From NCBI GenBank assembly GCA_035556715.1, contig DATMER010000001.1, forward strand, positions 12,203-76,202: a stretch of DNA of 64,000 bases, written 5' to 3'. The position numbers were made by a program, and so were the translations under genes. Of this stretch, positions 8,832 to 16,365 are shown in pieces. The notes beneath the pieces are model-generated. The model was not told where the DNA came from and did no database searches. It saw only the letters and a program-made list of their open reading frames with translations. This stretch comes from DATMER01 sp035556715. Its GTDB lineage: Bacteria > Acidobacteriota > Thermoanaerobaculia > Multivoradales > UBA5704. Within the stretch, counting starts at the first letter, position 1. Each line of letters starts with the position of its first letter.

Positions 8832-9188
8832 ATGCCTGTGCATTCTGACGAGAGGCGGATGGCCGCCTTGCTGAGCGATCTCATGCTTCGGAGCGGGACG
8901 TCCGCGGCTGCCGTGGAGAGCCGGCTCGGTTGGGAGCCGGGACGCCTGAACGCCTTGCTGGGGGGGCAGAAGGGGCTGAGCTTCGAGGCCCTCCTCGAGA
9001 TCCTGCCGGTGCTCGACTCCACGCCCGGCGACTTCTTCGCCCAGCTCTGCTCCACACCGCGGGAAGCTTCCGCGGGGTCGGGGGCCGACCGGATGCTGGA
9101 CCGCAGGTTCGAAGAGAGCCGGCGGGTCGTGAAGGCCGCCATCGCCCGGCGGCAGGCCTGGAAACAGGAACGGGCCGCCGCGTTCTGA
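8832..9188 (+). CDS. Small XRE-like helix-turn-helix protein
   Basis: 118-residue protein with one probable Cro/C1-type HTH: LLSDLMLRSGTSAAAVESRL, GWEPGRLNALLGGQKGLSFE and ALLEILPVLDSTPGDFFAQL. This is the four- to five-helix order of the fold, including the conserved G-L-xxxxLxxIxxxLxxxPxxFF ending. A basic C-terminal tail (RFEESRRVVKAAIARRQAWK) may aid DNA binding. ATG 8832 is preferred over upstream in-frame starts because it opens the conserved part. It is divergent from yihY, so it could regulate that operon, but no operator was recognised. Confidence 0.65.
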   Translation: MPVHSDERRMAALLSDLMLRSGTSAAAVESRLGWEPGRLNALLGGQKGLSFEALLEILPVLDSTPGDFFAQLCSTPREASAGSGADRMLDRRFEESRRVVKAAIARRQAWKQERAAAF

Positions 9189-9215
9189 CCGCGGCGGGCC
9201 TCGGTTAGGCAGGTT

Positions 9216-9246
9216 CAGGAAGCCATCAGGAAGCCATCAGGAAGCA
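9216..9246. repeat. 11-bp tandem repeat across the end of the TPR gene
   Basis: Two exact copies of CAGGAAGCCAT (9216-9226 and 9227-9237) and a third partial copy (9238-9246). On the coding strand of the neighbouring TPR protein each unit contains TCCTGA, so the unit supplies successive TGA triplets around the end of the gene. This is probably slippage at the gene end. Confidence 0.7.
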
Positions 9247-10622
9247 GTACTGCGGCCGAGCTCCTCGATCTGCGCGCTGAGAAGGCGAATCACTTCGAAA
9301 GCCTGGCGTCCGTTCTGCGCGAGCTGCCGCAACTGGATCAGCGAGGCCAGAGCCTCGCGGTCCACCCCCAGAGCCCTGAAGATCGGCACGGTCGTGGCTA
9401 CGACCTCCTCGAGCTTCTCCGAATCCCCCAGCTTGACGTGCACCGCCGCCAGATCGAGGGAGACCAGCGCGGCTTCGTACAGGAGCTTGCGCTCGCAGAA
9501 GCCGTCCCGGGTGCGGACCAGGGCCGCCTCGGCTGCTTGCAGGTGGCCGAGATCGCGCAGCATCTGTCCCTCCTGCCAGCCGGCGCGCAGCAGGATCATC
9601 GCGTCGTTGAACTCGCGGTAGAGGCTGCGCGTCTCGAAGAAGAGCGACAGCGCCTGCTCGGGCCACTCGAGGTCGATGTAGCAGCGCACCAGGTTGTGGC
9701 AGGCGGCGAGCAGGAGATGGGCATCCTGCTCCGCATCGATCAGGGGGATCGCCCGGTTCAGGATGTCGACCGCGTCCCCTGGCTCGCCGGCGTAGATGCA
9801 GGCGATCGCCTTGCGCACCAGGATGCTGGCCAGAGAGTTCGTCTGGCCGATGGCCCGGTAGATCTCTCCCGCCTCCTCGCTGAGCTGGATCGCCTCCCGG
9901 AAGCGGCGCTGGAAGATGCGGAGCGAAACCAGGGACTCCAGCAACTTGGCTCTCAAGAGAGGGTCTCTGGTCCCCTCGTCGCAGAGGCGCTGCGCGCGGG
10001 CGAAAGCCGCTTCGGCCTCCCGGAGGCGGCTCTTGACCCGCAGGGCTTCCGCATACTGGCGCCAGCCCTGGCATCTCAGGTCAGACAGCCGCTCCGGGCT
10101 GCCGCAGTGCTCCGCGGTGCAGGATTCGGCGGCGAGGCAGGCCAGATGCGCCAGGTGCAGGCTCTTCTCAGGATCCTGAAAGCGGGCGGCGCGGCTGTCC
10201 TCGATGAGCTGCCTGACGAGCGCGGGGCTGGCAAAGCGCCCGTCCGCGCCCACGCGCCGGATCTGCTCCTCCGCAGACAGGAGTGACAGCTCGGTCCACA
10301 GCTCTGCGGCCGAGATCTGCGAGGGCAGCTCCTTCGCGAAGAAGGCTGCCAAGGCGTGCTCGGCTCCCGCGAAGGCCCGGCTGTAGTCGTACTCCCGCGC
10401 GACCGCCGATGCGGCATCCGCGTTCTCTACCTGGTTGGGACGGAGCTGCAGCAGCCTCTCCAGGCGGCTGCGCTCCCAGCCCATGCTGTCGAGCCGCTTG
10501 CGGCAAGTGCCACAGTCGGACAGGAGATGCCGGATGAAGAGCGTATTGGCCGTGGCAGCCGCCCGCGTGGCATCCCGAAGAAACACCTCGAGCTCCGCAG
10601 GGGTCGGATGATGGGTGAACAT
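9237..10622 (-). CDS. HxxxxCxxC-TPR protein, paralog 1
   Basis: 461-residue soluble protein, the first of three paralogs in 5 kb. The N-terminus carries FIRHLLSDCGTCRKRL (H-x4-C-x2-C, reminiscent of the anti-sigma zinc-finger zf-HC2 but with one extra residue) and a shared YDYSRAFAGAEHALAAFF block. The rest, from about residue 180, is all-helical with TPR-like A/L/G spacing, for example LLAACHNLVRCYIDLEWPEQ and LRAGWQEGQMLRDLGHLQAA. ATG 10622 is chosen for the strong GGAGG eight bases upstream, so longer frames start too early. Unlike its two paralogs it has no secreted-peptide gene directly upstream. The function is unknown: the architecture suggests a cytoplasmic sensor or scaffold that binds a peptide or partner through the TPR superhelix. 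Confidence 0.75.
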   Translation of the reverse strand: MFTHHPTPAELEVFLRDATRAAATANTLFIRHLLSDCGTCRKRLDSMGWERSRLERLLQLRPNQVENADAASAVAREYDYSRAFAGAEHALAAFFAKELPSQISAAELWTELSLLSAEEQIRRVGADGRFASPALVRQLIEDSRAARFQDPEKSLHLAHLACLAAESCTAEHCGSPERLSDLRCQGWRQYAEALRVKSRLREAEAAFARAQRLCDEGTRDPLLRAKLLESLVSLRIFQRRFREAIQLSEEAGEIYRAIGQTNSLASILVRKAIACIYAGEPGDAVDILNRAIPLIDAEQDAHLLLAACHNLVRCYIDLEWPEQALSLFFETRSLYREFNDAMILLRAGWQEGQMLRDLGHLQAAEAALVRTRDGFCERKLLYEAALVSLDLAAVHVKLGDSEKLEEVVATTVPIFRALGVDREALASLIQLRQLAQNGRQAFEVIRLLSAQIEELGRSTAS

Positions 10623-10755
10623 TGTGTATCCTCCAAAAAACACACAGAACAACATTCCTGCTCGAGGACGAGAGCCTGCAGCCTCGGCGTTGATCTCGTG
10701 CACCATGCTCTTACTTCACAGGTGCAGATTTCACTGGAAACCGGGACACTGGTGA

Positions 10756-10780
10756 CGGCGGCGACCGCAGGCCGCCGCCG
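10756..10780. terminator. GC-rich hairpin after TPR paralog 2
   Basis: Arms CGGCGGCG (10756-10763) and CGCCGCCG (10773-10780) form an 8-bp stem six bases past the minus-strand stop of paralog 2. No T-tract follows, so it may be a weak or factor-assisted terminator, or simply an attenuating hairpin before paralog 1. Confidence 0.35.
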
Positions 10781-10785
10781 CCGGT

Positions 10786-12111
10786 TCAAGACAGAGTCTG
10801 CCGGGATGGGAGCTTCTCGATTCGAGAGCTCAGGTTCCGTAGCAGGTCGAGCGCCTGGCGAGTCTTGTGCGAGAGCTGCTGCAACTGCAGAAGGGAGGCC
10901 AGCACCTCCCGGCCCACGCCCAGCGCCTGGAAGATCGGCACGCTCTCGGCAAGGGTCTGTCTGAGCTCCGCCTCGGCTTGGAGCTTCACGTACACCGCGG
11001 CCAGGTCGAGCGAGACCAGGGCCGCGTCATAGTGGAGCTCGCGGCTCACGAACCCCTGCCGGACCTCGAGCAGAGCAGCTTCCGCGGCCCGCAGGTGGCC
11101 CAGGTCGCGCAGCAGGAGCCCCTCCTGCCAGGAGGCCCGGAGCCGGATGAGTGGATCGTCGGACCGTTTGTAGAGGTCCCGCATCTCGGAGTAGATCGAG
11201 AGCGCGTGCTCGGGCCGGCCCAGATCGATGTAACAGCGGATCAGGTTGTGGCACGCGGCCAGCAGGAGATTCGGGTCTCTCTCTGCGTCGATCAGAGGGA
11301 TCGTCTGATTCAGAGTCCGGACGGCCTCCTCGGCTTCGCCGGAGTAGAGCAAAGCGATCGCCTTCTGCACCATCGAGCCGGCCAGCGCATTGTTGTCCCC
11401 CAGATCCGCGTAGATCTCTCCGGCTTCATCGCACAGCTCGATGGCCTCGGCGAACCGCCGTTGCGCCGTTCGCAGGGATGCTGCCGCGAGCGTGCAGAAC
11501 TGCGCCCGCAGCAGCGGGTTGCGGGTCCCTGCCTTGAGATGGTGCTGCGAGGTCGCGACCGCCTTCTCCGCCTCGTGCAGGCGTCCGAGCACCCGCAGGG
11601 CATTGCCGTACTGCCGCCAGGCGTGGCCTTGCAGGTCGGATTTCTTCAGATCGCTGCCGGCCGCCTCGGCGGAGCAGGCCGCCGCCGCCAGTCTGGCAAG
11701 GTCCGCGAGGTGAAGCATCTGCGCCGGGTCCTTGTAACGGACGGCATGGCTCGCGTCGACCAGGTGCCTGATGAAAGCAGGAAAGGCGAAGCGGTCTTCG
11801 GCCGTCACTCTCGCGGCCTGCTCCCTGGCGGGCAGCCTGGAAAGCTCCGCGAGCAGCTCCTCTGGAGAGGACGAGCCATGCAGCTCCTTGGCGAAAAACG
11901 CGTTCAGCGACCTCTCGGCTCCCGCAAACGAGGCTCCGTAGTCGCGCTCGCCGGACTGCTTCGAGACCGCTCGCTCGAGGTTCTCCTGGCAGGGAGCGCA
12001 AGCTGCCAGCAGGTGCCGCACCAGCCTGGTGTTCCGGGCAGAGCTGCCCGGCTCCGTGGCGTTGCGGAGAAATCTGTCGAAGTCTTTGACATCCAGGTGG
12101 TCTGCCGACAT
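10786..12111 (-). CDS. HxxxxCxxC-TPR protein, paralog 2
   Basis: 441-residue paralog of the neighbouring TPR proteins. It has the same N-terminal plan (FDRFLRNATE, then LVRHLLAACAPCQENL with H-x4-C-x2-C, then YGASFAGAERSLNAFFAKEL) followed by TPR-like helices (RQYGNALRVLGRLHEAEKAV, LLAACHNLIRCYIDLGRPEH, LRASWQEGLLLRDLGHLRAA). ATG 12111 follows GGAAGGGGG, and an upstream in-frame start at 12159 lacks support. A gene for a Sec-secreted peptide lies 151 bp upstream on the same strand, and the promoter found ahead of that peptide probably serves both. Role unknown. The repeated pairing with secreted peptides recalls RRNPP receptor-pheromone pairs, which is only an analogy. Confidence 0.75.
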   Translation of the reverse strand: MSADHLDVKDFDRFLRNATEPGSSARNTRLVRHLLAACAPCQENLERAVSKQSGERDYGASFAGAERSLNAFFAKELHGSSSPEELLAELSRLPAREQAARVTAEDRFAFPAFIRHLVDASHAVRYKDPAQMLHLADLARLAAAACSAEAAGSDLKKSDLQGHAWRQYGNALRVLGRLHEAEKAVATSQHHLKAGTRNPLLRAQFCTLAAASLRTAQRRFAEAIELCDEAGEIYADLGDNNALAGSMVQKAIALLYSGEAEEAVRTLNQTIPLIDAERDPNLLLAACHNLIRCYIDLGRPEHALSIYSEMRDLYKRSDDPLIRLRASWQEGLLLRDLGHLRAAEAALLEVRQGFVSRELHYDAALVSLDLAAVYVKLQAEAELRQTLAESVPIFQALGVGREVLASLLQLQQLSHKTRQALDLLRNLSSRIEKLPSRQTLS

Positions 12112-12262
12112 GGGGGTCCCCCTTCCAGGCAAAGCAGACACGAAGTGTGGCTCCATCAACCCAGGTGTGGCACCCGGGCGAAAGCGGGACAGGAAACCGA
12201 GGGGGGAGATGATCCAGGGGAGCGGGGGGCGGGCCGCCGCCCCCCGGTACTGACCGAGCGTT

Positions 12263-12574
12263 TCAGATGCCGCAGGGACGGGGCCTGCCGCCCGGATCGA
12301 TGCACGAGCCGCTGTTCGGCATAAGGACGACGCCGAAATCGATTTGGACGAACGTGGAGGCTTCGAAGGCGGACCGGGGCTGCTGTGGCGACGCGTTCTC
12401 GTTCCCGAACATGAGGCTGCCCAGCCAGGACAGGGCTACGTCGAACCAACCGGAGCGAGTGTCCAGGGACGGGCCTGAAAGATCGAAGGGACTGGCCTGG
12501 GCGGGGACGGACGCGAGGAGGAGCATGAGGGCGAAGACGGTGGCGCTGACGGTGCGAGACAATGAACGAAACAT
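12263..12574 (-). CDS. Small secreted peptide with CIDPxGxPRPC C-terminus, copy A
   Basis: 103-residue protein starting MFRSLSRTVSATVFALMLLL, a Sec signal peptide with a likely cut after VPAQA. The mature part is about 76 residues with two cysteines near the end: SGSCIDPGGRPRPCGI. The start has a strong TAGGAGGG upstream. It shares the MFRxLSR beginning, the AQA cleavage site, a central tryptophan-leucine segment and the CIDPxGxPRPC ending with the peptide at 14247-14507, and both precede a TPR paralog on the same strand. The two cysteines could form a small disulphide loop in the periplasm or outside. I do not recognise a named family. Confidence 0.7.
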   Translation of the reverse strand: MFRSLSRTVSATVFALMLLLASVPAQASPFDLSGPSLDTRSGWFDVALSWLGSLMFGNENASPQQPRSAFEASTFVQIDFGVVLMPNSGSCIDPGGRPRPCGI

Positions 12575-12743
12575 AGGATATCCCTCCTAGAAACGCGGGG
12601 CCTCATTGAGTTGAGAACCCGCTGAGTCAACCAGATTCGCCGTAGCCGATTGTCTGTTCTTAAGGTGTGGCGCTCTCAAAAAAGCGTGACACCTGCGTGA
12701 CTGCGTAGTTGTGATGGGGAGCAGACATCCTCGGCCAGGCGAG

Positions 12744-12781
12744 ATAGGCGCCTATTCTACGGAAATTTGAAGCCAATGCAA
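12744..12781 (-). promoter_or_regulatory. Sigma70-like promoter with overlapping 12-bp palindrome
   Basis: On the minus strand TTGCAT (-35, bases 12781-12776) and TAGAAT (-10, bases 12759-12754) are 16 bp apart. The -10 box runs into the perfect palindrome ATAGGCGCCTAT (12744-12755), a plausible repressor site at the transcription start. It would drive secreted peptide A and then TPR paralog 2, leaving a leader of roughly 170 nt. Confidence 0.4.
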
Positions 12782-12817
12782 TAGCAGCGCTGGTTTTTAA
12801 TCAGCGCTGTCTATTGC
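12778..12817. terminator. Long hairpin between TPR paralog 3 and the next promoter
   Basis: GCAATAG-CAGCGCTG (12778-12792) pairs with CAGCGCTG-T-CTATTGC (12802-12817): 15 bp with one bulged base and a nine-base AT-rich loop. It begins 14 bases past the stop of paralog 3 and overlaps the -35 box of the promoter described at 12744-12781. There is no classic T-tract on the 3' side of the minus-strand transcript. Confidence 0.5.
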
Positions 12818-12830
12818 AAAACAGAAATGT

Positions 12831-14171
12831 TTATCTGTTCGTGGTGCGGTTCGCCAAGGGGGCAAGACGGCTGTTGAGGACCCGGATCAGCTCGAGGGCC
12901 TGCTGCTCCTGGCCCGCGGCATGCTGCAGCTGGAGAAGGGCAGCCAGAGCCTCGCGGCCGACTCGCAAGGCGGTGAAGATGGGGACCGCCTCCGTGACCG
13001 TATCCTTCAGCTTGTCCACGAAGCCTAGCTTCACGTAGACCCAGGCGAGGTCGAGCGAGACCATCGCCACCTCGTGGGCCAGGTTCCTTTCCATGAAGCC
13101 CTTGCGTGCCTGCAGGAGGGTCGCCTCGGCGGCGCGTAGATGTCCGAGATCGCGCAGGAGCTGACCTTCCTGCCAGCCAACGCGCAGGAGAATGAGGTCA
13201 TCCTCGAACTCCTTGTAAAGATCGCGAGTCTCGAAGTAGAGAGACAGCGCCTGCTCGGGCCGCTCGAGGGCGAGATAGCTGAGCACCAGGTTGTGGCACG
13301 CGGCCAGGAGCAGGTGCGGGTTCTTCTCCGGATCGATCAATGGAATCGCGCGATTCAGGACGGCGACGGCATCCTCTGCCTCGCCTGCGTACTGGCAGGC
13401 GATCGCCTTCTGCACCAGAGAGCTGGCGAAGTTGTGCATCTGGCCGAGCTCTCGGTAGATGTCCGCCGCTTCTTCAGCTGCTTCGATGGCTTTCGGATAG
13501 CGATTCTGGATCATGCGGAGGGATGCCTGCTGCTCGAGCAGCCGCGCTCGCAAAGGTGGATCGCTCGTACCTGCGTCGAGATGGCGTCGCGCCGTCGCGA
13601 AGGCCTCCTCAGACTCCGGCAGCCGCCCGCAAATCCGCAGTGAGTTACCGAAGTTTCCCCAGGCACGACCCCGAAGATCGGAAAGCCGACCGTCACTGCC
13701 GGCTGCTTCACGCGTGCATGCTGCCGCGGCGAGCACGGCCAAGTTGGCCAGGTGCAGCATGTCGTCCGTACTCTTGTAGCGTTTGGCGTGGCTACGCTCG
13801 GTCAGCAGCTCGATGAGTGAGGGGTTCGCATACCGGTCGCTGGCGATCAGACGGATCTGTTCCTCTTTCGGCAAAGCCATCAATTCGGCCAGAAGCGTCT
13901 CCGGCGTGCTTTCAGGGGCACGTGCAGGGGCGAAGAAGTCGGACAATGCCCTTTCTGCCCCCTGAAAGGCAGTGCTGTAGTCATAGCCGCTGCGGGTTGA
14001 GAGACCGGCGACCGATCGCTCCGCACAATCATTGCACCCGCTCAGGAGGTGGCGCACGATGCGGGCATGACGCGGGTTACCGGGGGAAGGAGACCTGCTC
14101 CGCAGGAAATCCTGAATCTCGGTATCTGTTGGATGCTCGCGCCAGATCCCACCTCCGAGACGTGAGTCCAC
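12831..14171 (-). CDS. HxxxxCxxC-TPR protein, paralog 3
   Basis: 446-residue paralog of the two TPR proteins downstream. N-terminal block IQDFLRSRSPSPGNPRHARI, then VRHLLSGCNDCAERSV (H-x4-C-x2-C) and YDYSTAFQGAERALSDFFAP, followed by helical repeats (NFGNSLRICGRLPESEEAFA, LLAACHNLVLSYLALERPEQ, LRVGWQEGQLLRDLGHLRAA). The start is GTG 14171, supported by AAAGGA upstream. Secreted peptide B ends 75 bp upstream on the same strand, so the two are probably co-transcribed. The C-terminal half is conserved among the three paralogs more strongly than the linker after the zinc-finger-like motif. Confidence 0.75.
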   Translation of the reverse strand: MDSRLGGGIWREHPTDTEIQDFLRSRSPSPGNPRHARIVRHLLSGCNDCAERSVAGLSTRSGYDYSTAFQGAERALSDFFAPARAPESTPETLLAELMALPKEEQIRLIASDRYANPSLIELLTERSHAKRYKSTDDMLHLANLAVLAAAACTREAAGSDGRLSDLRGRAWGNFGNSLRICGRLPESEEAFATARRHLDAGTSDPPLRARLLEQQASLRMIQNRYPKAIEAAEEAADIYRELGQMHNFASSLVQKAIACQYAGEAEDAVAVLNRAIPLIDPEKNPHLLLAACHNLVLSYLALERPEQALSLYFETRDLYKEFEDDLILLRVGWQEGQLLRDLGHLRAAEATLLQARKGFMERNLAHEVAMVSLDLAWVYVKLGFVDKLKDTVTEAVPIFTALRVGREALAALLQLQHAAGQEQQALELIRVLNSRLAPLANRTTNR

Positions 14172-14246
14172 GATTCTGTCCTTTCTCGCATCTCTTCGAT
14201 GCGTCGGCGGGGACGGCGCAAGCCGTCCCCGCCGGAGAGGCCCTGC

Positions 14247-14507
14247 TTACGGGCAGGGGCGCGGATTGCCCATCGGGTCAATGCACGGCCCGCTGTGTGC
14301 CGTCATCTTTTTTGGAGTCTGGGGCTTGGTCCGCATCCCCAGAATCCGGTTCAACCACACCACCGCATCCTCCGTCCAATTCCTGATCGTGCCTGACACA
14401 GCCTTGCCGGAGTCATTGGACCTCGCCTGAGCGGCGGGGACCACGGCGAAATTGAGGCTGAGCGTAACAACAGAGACTACCACAACCCGAGAAAGTAAGC
14501 GAAACAT
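14247..14507 (-). CDS. Small secreted peptide with CIDPxGxPRPC C-terminus, copy B
   Basis: 86-residue protein with an N-terminal signal peptide (MFRLLSRVVVVSVVTLSLNF, likely cut after PAAQA) and a mature part of about 58 residues ending SGPCIDPMGNPRPCP. ATG 14507 follows AAGGAGGG at an ideal distance, so longer upstream starts in this frame are rejected. Its ending and its MFRxLSR start match the peptide at 12263-12574 although the middle differs, which suggests selection on the tail. It lies directly upstream of TPR paralog 3. Function unknown. Confidence 0.7.
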   Translation of the reverse strand: MFRLLSRVVVVSVVTLSLNFAVVPAAQARSNDSGKAVSGTIRNWTEDAVVWLNRILGMRTKPQTPKKMTAHSGPCIDPMGNPRPCP

Positions 14508-14914
14508 GTCAAATTCCCTCCTTGGATAAAAAGCGAACGACCGAACCGGAAGGGGCCGGCGTCCGCGAATAAACAAAACTTCAAAAGAATCAAGGTGTTT
14601 CGTCTTATAAGTGCACCGGCCCGGAGGAACCGGGACATCCCCAAAAAGGTCTTTTCTGAGAGCTTGGCCTTCCGTTTGGGCAAGTCGTTCTCCGCCATGG
14701 ACTTGCCGCATTCGTGTCCTCTCCAGAGGACAGAGCGGATGGAGGTGCGTTTACCCCTGGATCGAGTCAAGTTGCACAAAATAAAAGAGATGTGGACGCA
14801 TATGTCGATCGGCTCGGGTCCTGGCACAGGCCTTGTAGTAAGGGACTATGGCCATTGGAGCCGCCGACTCCGATCAGACAGCCTGAGAGTTGGCACTTGG
14901 AAAGGAGTTGAGCT
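14508..14914. other. 407-bp divergent intergenic region
   Basis: Lies between secreted peptide B (minus) and the OmpA lipoprotein (plus), so it must hold both promoters. It is clearly richer in A and T than the genes, for example around 14565-14610 and 14755-14790. I found no convincing -35/-10 pair and no gene: open frames across it are unlike any protein family and lack ribosome sites. Confidence 0.5.
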
Positions 14915-15613
14915 ATGAACAAGATGAGGAACCGACGAAAGGCTGTTGCCTGGCTGCCCTCATTTCTGATGCTTGCGCTGCTCGCGGGCTGCGCCTCGAG
15001 CGGAGCGCGCGAACCCTACGTGACGAAGCGGGACCGCACCTGGAAGGGGGCGGGGATCGGCGCCGCGGCCGGAGCGGCCGGGGCGGTGCTCATGGGCAAG
15101 CGGGAGGCCGACGAAATTTTGGCCGGCGCGGCCATCGGCGCCGTGGTCGGCGGCGGGGTGGGCGCCTACATGGATGCCCAGCAGGAGAAGCTGGCGCGCA
15201 TCCCGGGCACCGAGGTGGAGAGGGTGGACGAGGACACGCTGCTGGTCCACTTCGAGAACGATGTGCTGTTCGGGGTCGACTCTTCCGCCCTCGACTCGGA
15301 CGGCCGGATGACCCTGGAGGATGTGTCCGGAGTCCTGGAGGAGTACGCGAAGACCGCGGTGGTGGTCCAGGGCCACACCGACTCCACGGGCAGCGAGGAG
15401 CACAACCAGGATCTGTCGGAGCGCCGGGCCGAGTCCGTCCGGAGGTACCTGGCAGGCCTGGGTGTCGATCCGGACCGCTTGGCCATGATGGGTTTCGGCG
15501 AGACCTCGCCGGTGGCGAGCAACGACAGCGATTCGGGGCGCCAGCAGAACCGCAGGGTGGACATCCTGCTCCGGGCCAAGGCCGGTCCGGTGCGGGACGC
15601 CACCGGGCGTTAA
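14915..15613 (+). CDS. OmpA-family peptidoglycan-binding lipoprotein with glycine zipper
   Basis: 232-residue outer-membrane lipoprotein. The signal peptide ends in a lipobox (LALLAGC, Cys about 26). Next come glycine-zipper segments (GAGIGAAAGAAGAVLMGKRE and AGAAIGAVVGGGVGAYMDAQ) and, from about residue 110, an OmpA C-terminal domain with its peptidoglycan-binding signature: VVVQGHTDSTGSEEHNQDLS, ERRAESVRRYL, GFGETSPVASNDSDSGRQQN and RRVDI. The Asp and Arg that contact diaminopimelate in this family are present. It is similar to YiaD/Pal-like proteins that tether the outer membrane to the wall. AAGGAG lies upstream of the ATG. Confidence 0.9.
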   Translation: MNKMRNRRKAVAWLPSFLMLALLAGCASSGAREPYVTKRDRTWKGAGIGAAAGAAGAVLMGKREADEILAGAAIGAVVGGGVGAYMDAQQEKLARIPGTEVERVDEDTLLVHFENDVLFGVDSSALDSDGRMTLEDVSGVLEEYAKTAVVVQGHTDSTGSEEHNQDLSERRAESVRRYLAGLGVDPDRLAMMGFGETSPVASNDSDSGRQQNRRVDILLRAKAGPVRDATGR

Positions 15614-15619
15614 CCATAT

Positions 15620-15654
15620 CCGGCGGGTCCGCCTCCGCGGGGCGGGCCCGCCGG
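15620..15654. terminator. Bidirectional terminator hairpin
   Basis: A 14-bp stem (15620-15633 with 15641-15654, one G-U pair) and a seven-base loop lie between the converging OmpA and Uma2 stop codons. The sequence CATTTCT follows on the plus side. Placement and strength suggest it ends both transcripts. Confidence 0.7.
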
Positions 15655-15656
15655 GC

Positions 15657-16244
15657 TCATTTCTCCGAGCCGCTCTCCTCTTCCGCTACCCAGAGAAGCG
15701 ACAGGTCGATCTCAAGTGCCTCGAAAGGTTCCGCGCAAACCCTGTCCTGGTTTTGGTACGTCGCTGCGATCAGCCAACTCTCCTCGTACCGCCGCATCAC
15801 CTCCAGGGTGCGGGCAACGGGATCGATGACCCAGGCATGTCCGACCTCGGCGTGCGAGTAGATCGGCAGCTTGGTCACCCGATCGAATCCGGCTGTCGAG
15901 GGAGAGAGGATCTCGCAGACCCAGTCTGGGGAGAGATTGTAGGGGCCCTTCCGAGGGGCCACGAACCGTTCCTTTCTCCAACCCGCCAGATCCGGAACGA
16001 GGAGCTGCTCTGCGAACTGGATCTTCGGCTCGGCAAGGATGACCCAGCCCCCTGGACCGCCAAGTCCCTGACCGAAGGGACCGAAGAGGGCCCAAGTAAG
16101 AACGGTCGCTACGTAGACATGAGGATGGTCCGGACGGGGATGGACGATCAACTCGCCATCGACAATCTGACCGACGACATCTTCCGGCAGGTGATCCAGA
16201 TCGCGGACGGTTGCGGGACGGCGGGACCGGGCAAAGGTCGCCAT
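15657..16244 (-). CDS. Uma2-family putative endonuclease
   Basis: 195-residue protein of the Uma2 (DUF820) family, a PD-(D/E)xK nuclease fold common in Cyanobacteria, Acidobacteria and Planctomycetes. Visible motifs are VRDLDHLPEDVVGQIVDGEL, the Asp in LLVPDLAGWRKERF, the Glu in PDWVCEILSPST and the Lys in DRVTKLPIYSHAEVGHAWVI, which together give the D-E-K active site. ATG 16244 begins the conserved region. Upstream in-frame starts add non-conserved residues, and none has a good ribosome site. The physiological role of this family is unclear. Confidence 0.85.
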   Translation of the reverse strand: MATFARSRRPATVRDLDHLPEDVVGQIVDGELIVHPRPDHPHVYVATVLTWALFGPFGQGLGGPGGWVILAEPKIQFAEQLLVPDLAGWRKERFVAPRKGPYNLSPDWVCEILSPSTAGFDRVTKLPIYSHAEVGHAWVIDPVARTLEVMRRYEESWLIAATYQNQDRVCAEPFEALEIDLSLLWVAEEESGSEK

Positions 16245-16365
16245 GGGGACAGTGTAGCGCACGTCCGAGCGGGTCTGACCGACGGAAGAAGTATCAGGAG
16301 GAGGGCACATGGTTGCCTATCATGGCACAACTCTTGTACCCTTACCACGGGAAAGGAGAGTGCCG

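Noticed and set aside
14595..14918. 107-codon plus-strand frame upstream of the OmpA gene
   Set aside because: No protein-like pattern and no ribosome site. It lies in an A/T-richer divergent promoter region and ends just inside the OmpA start.
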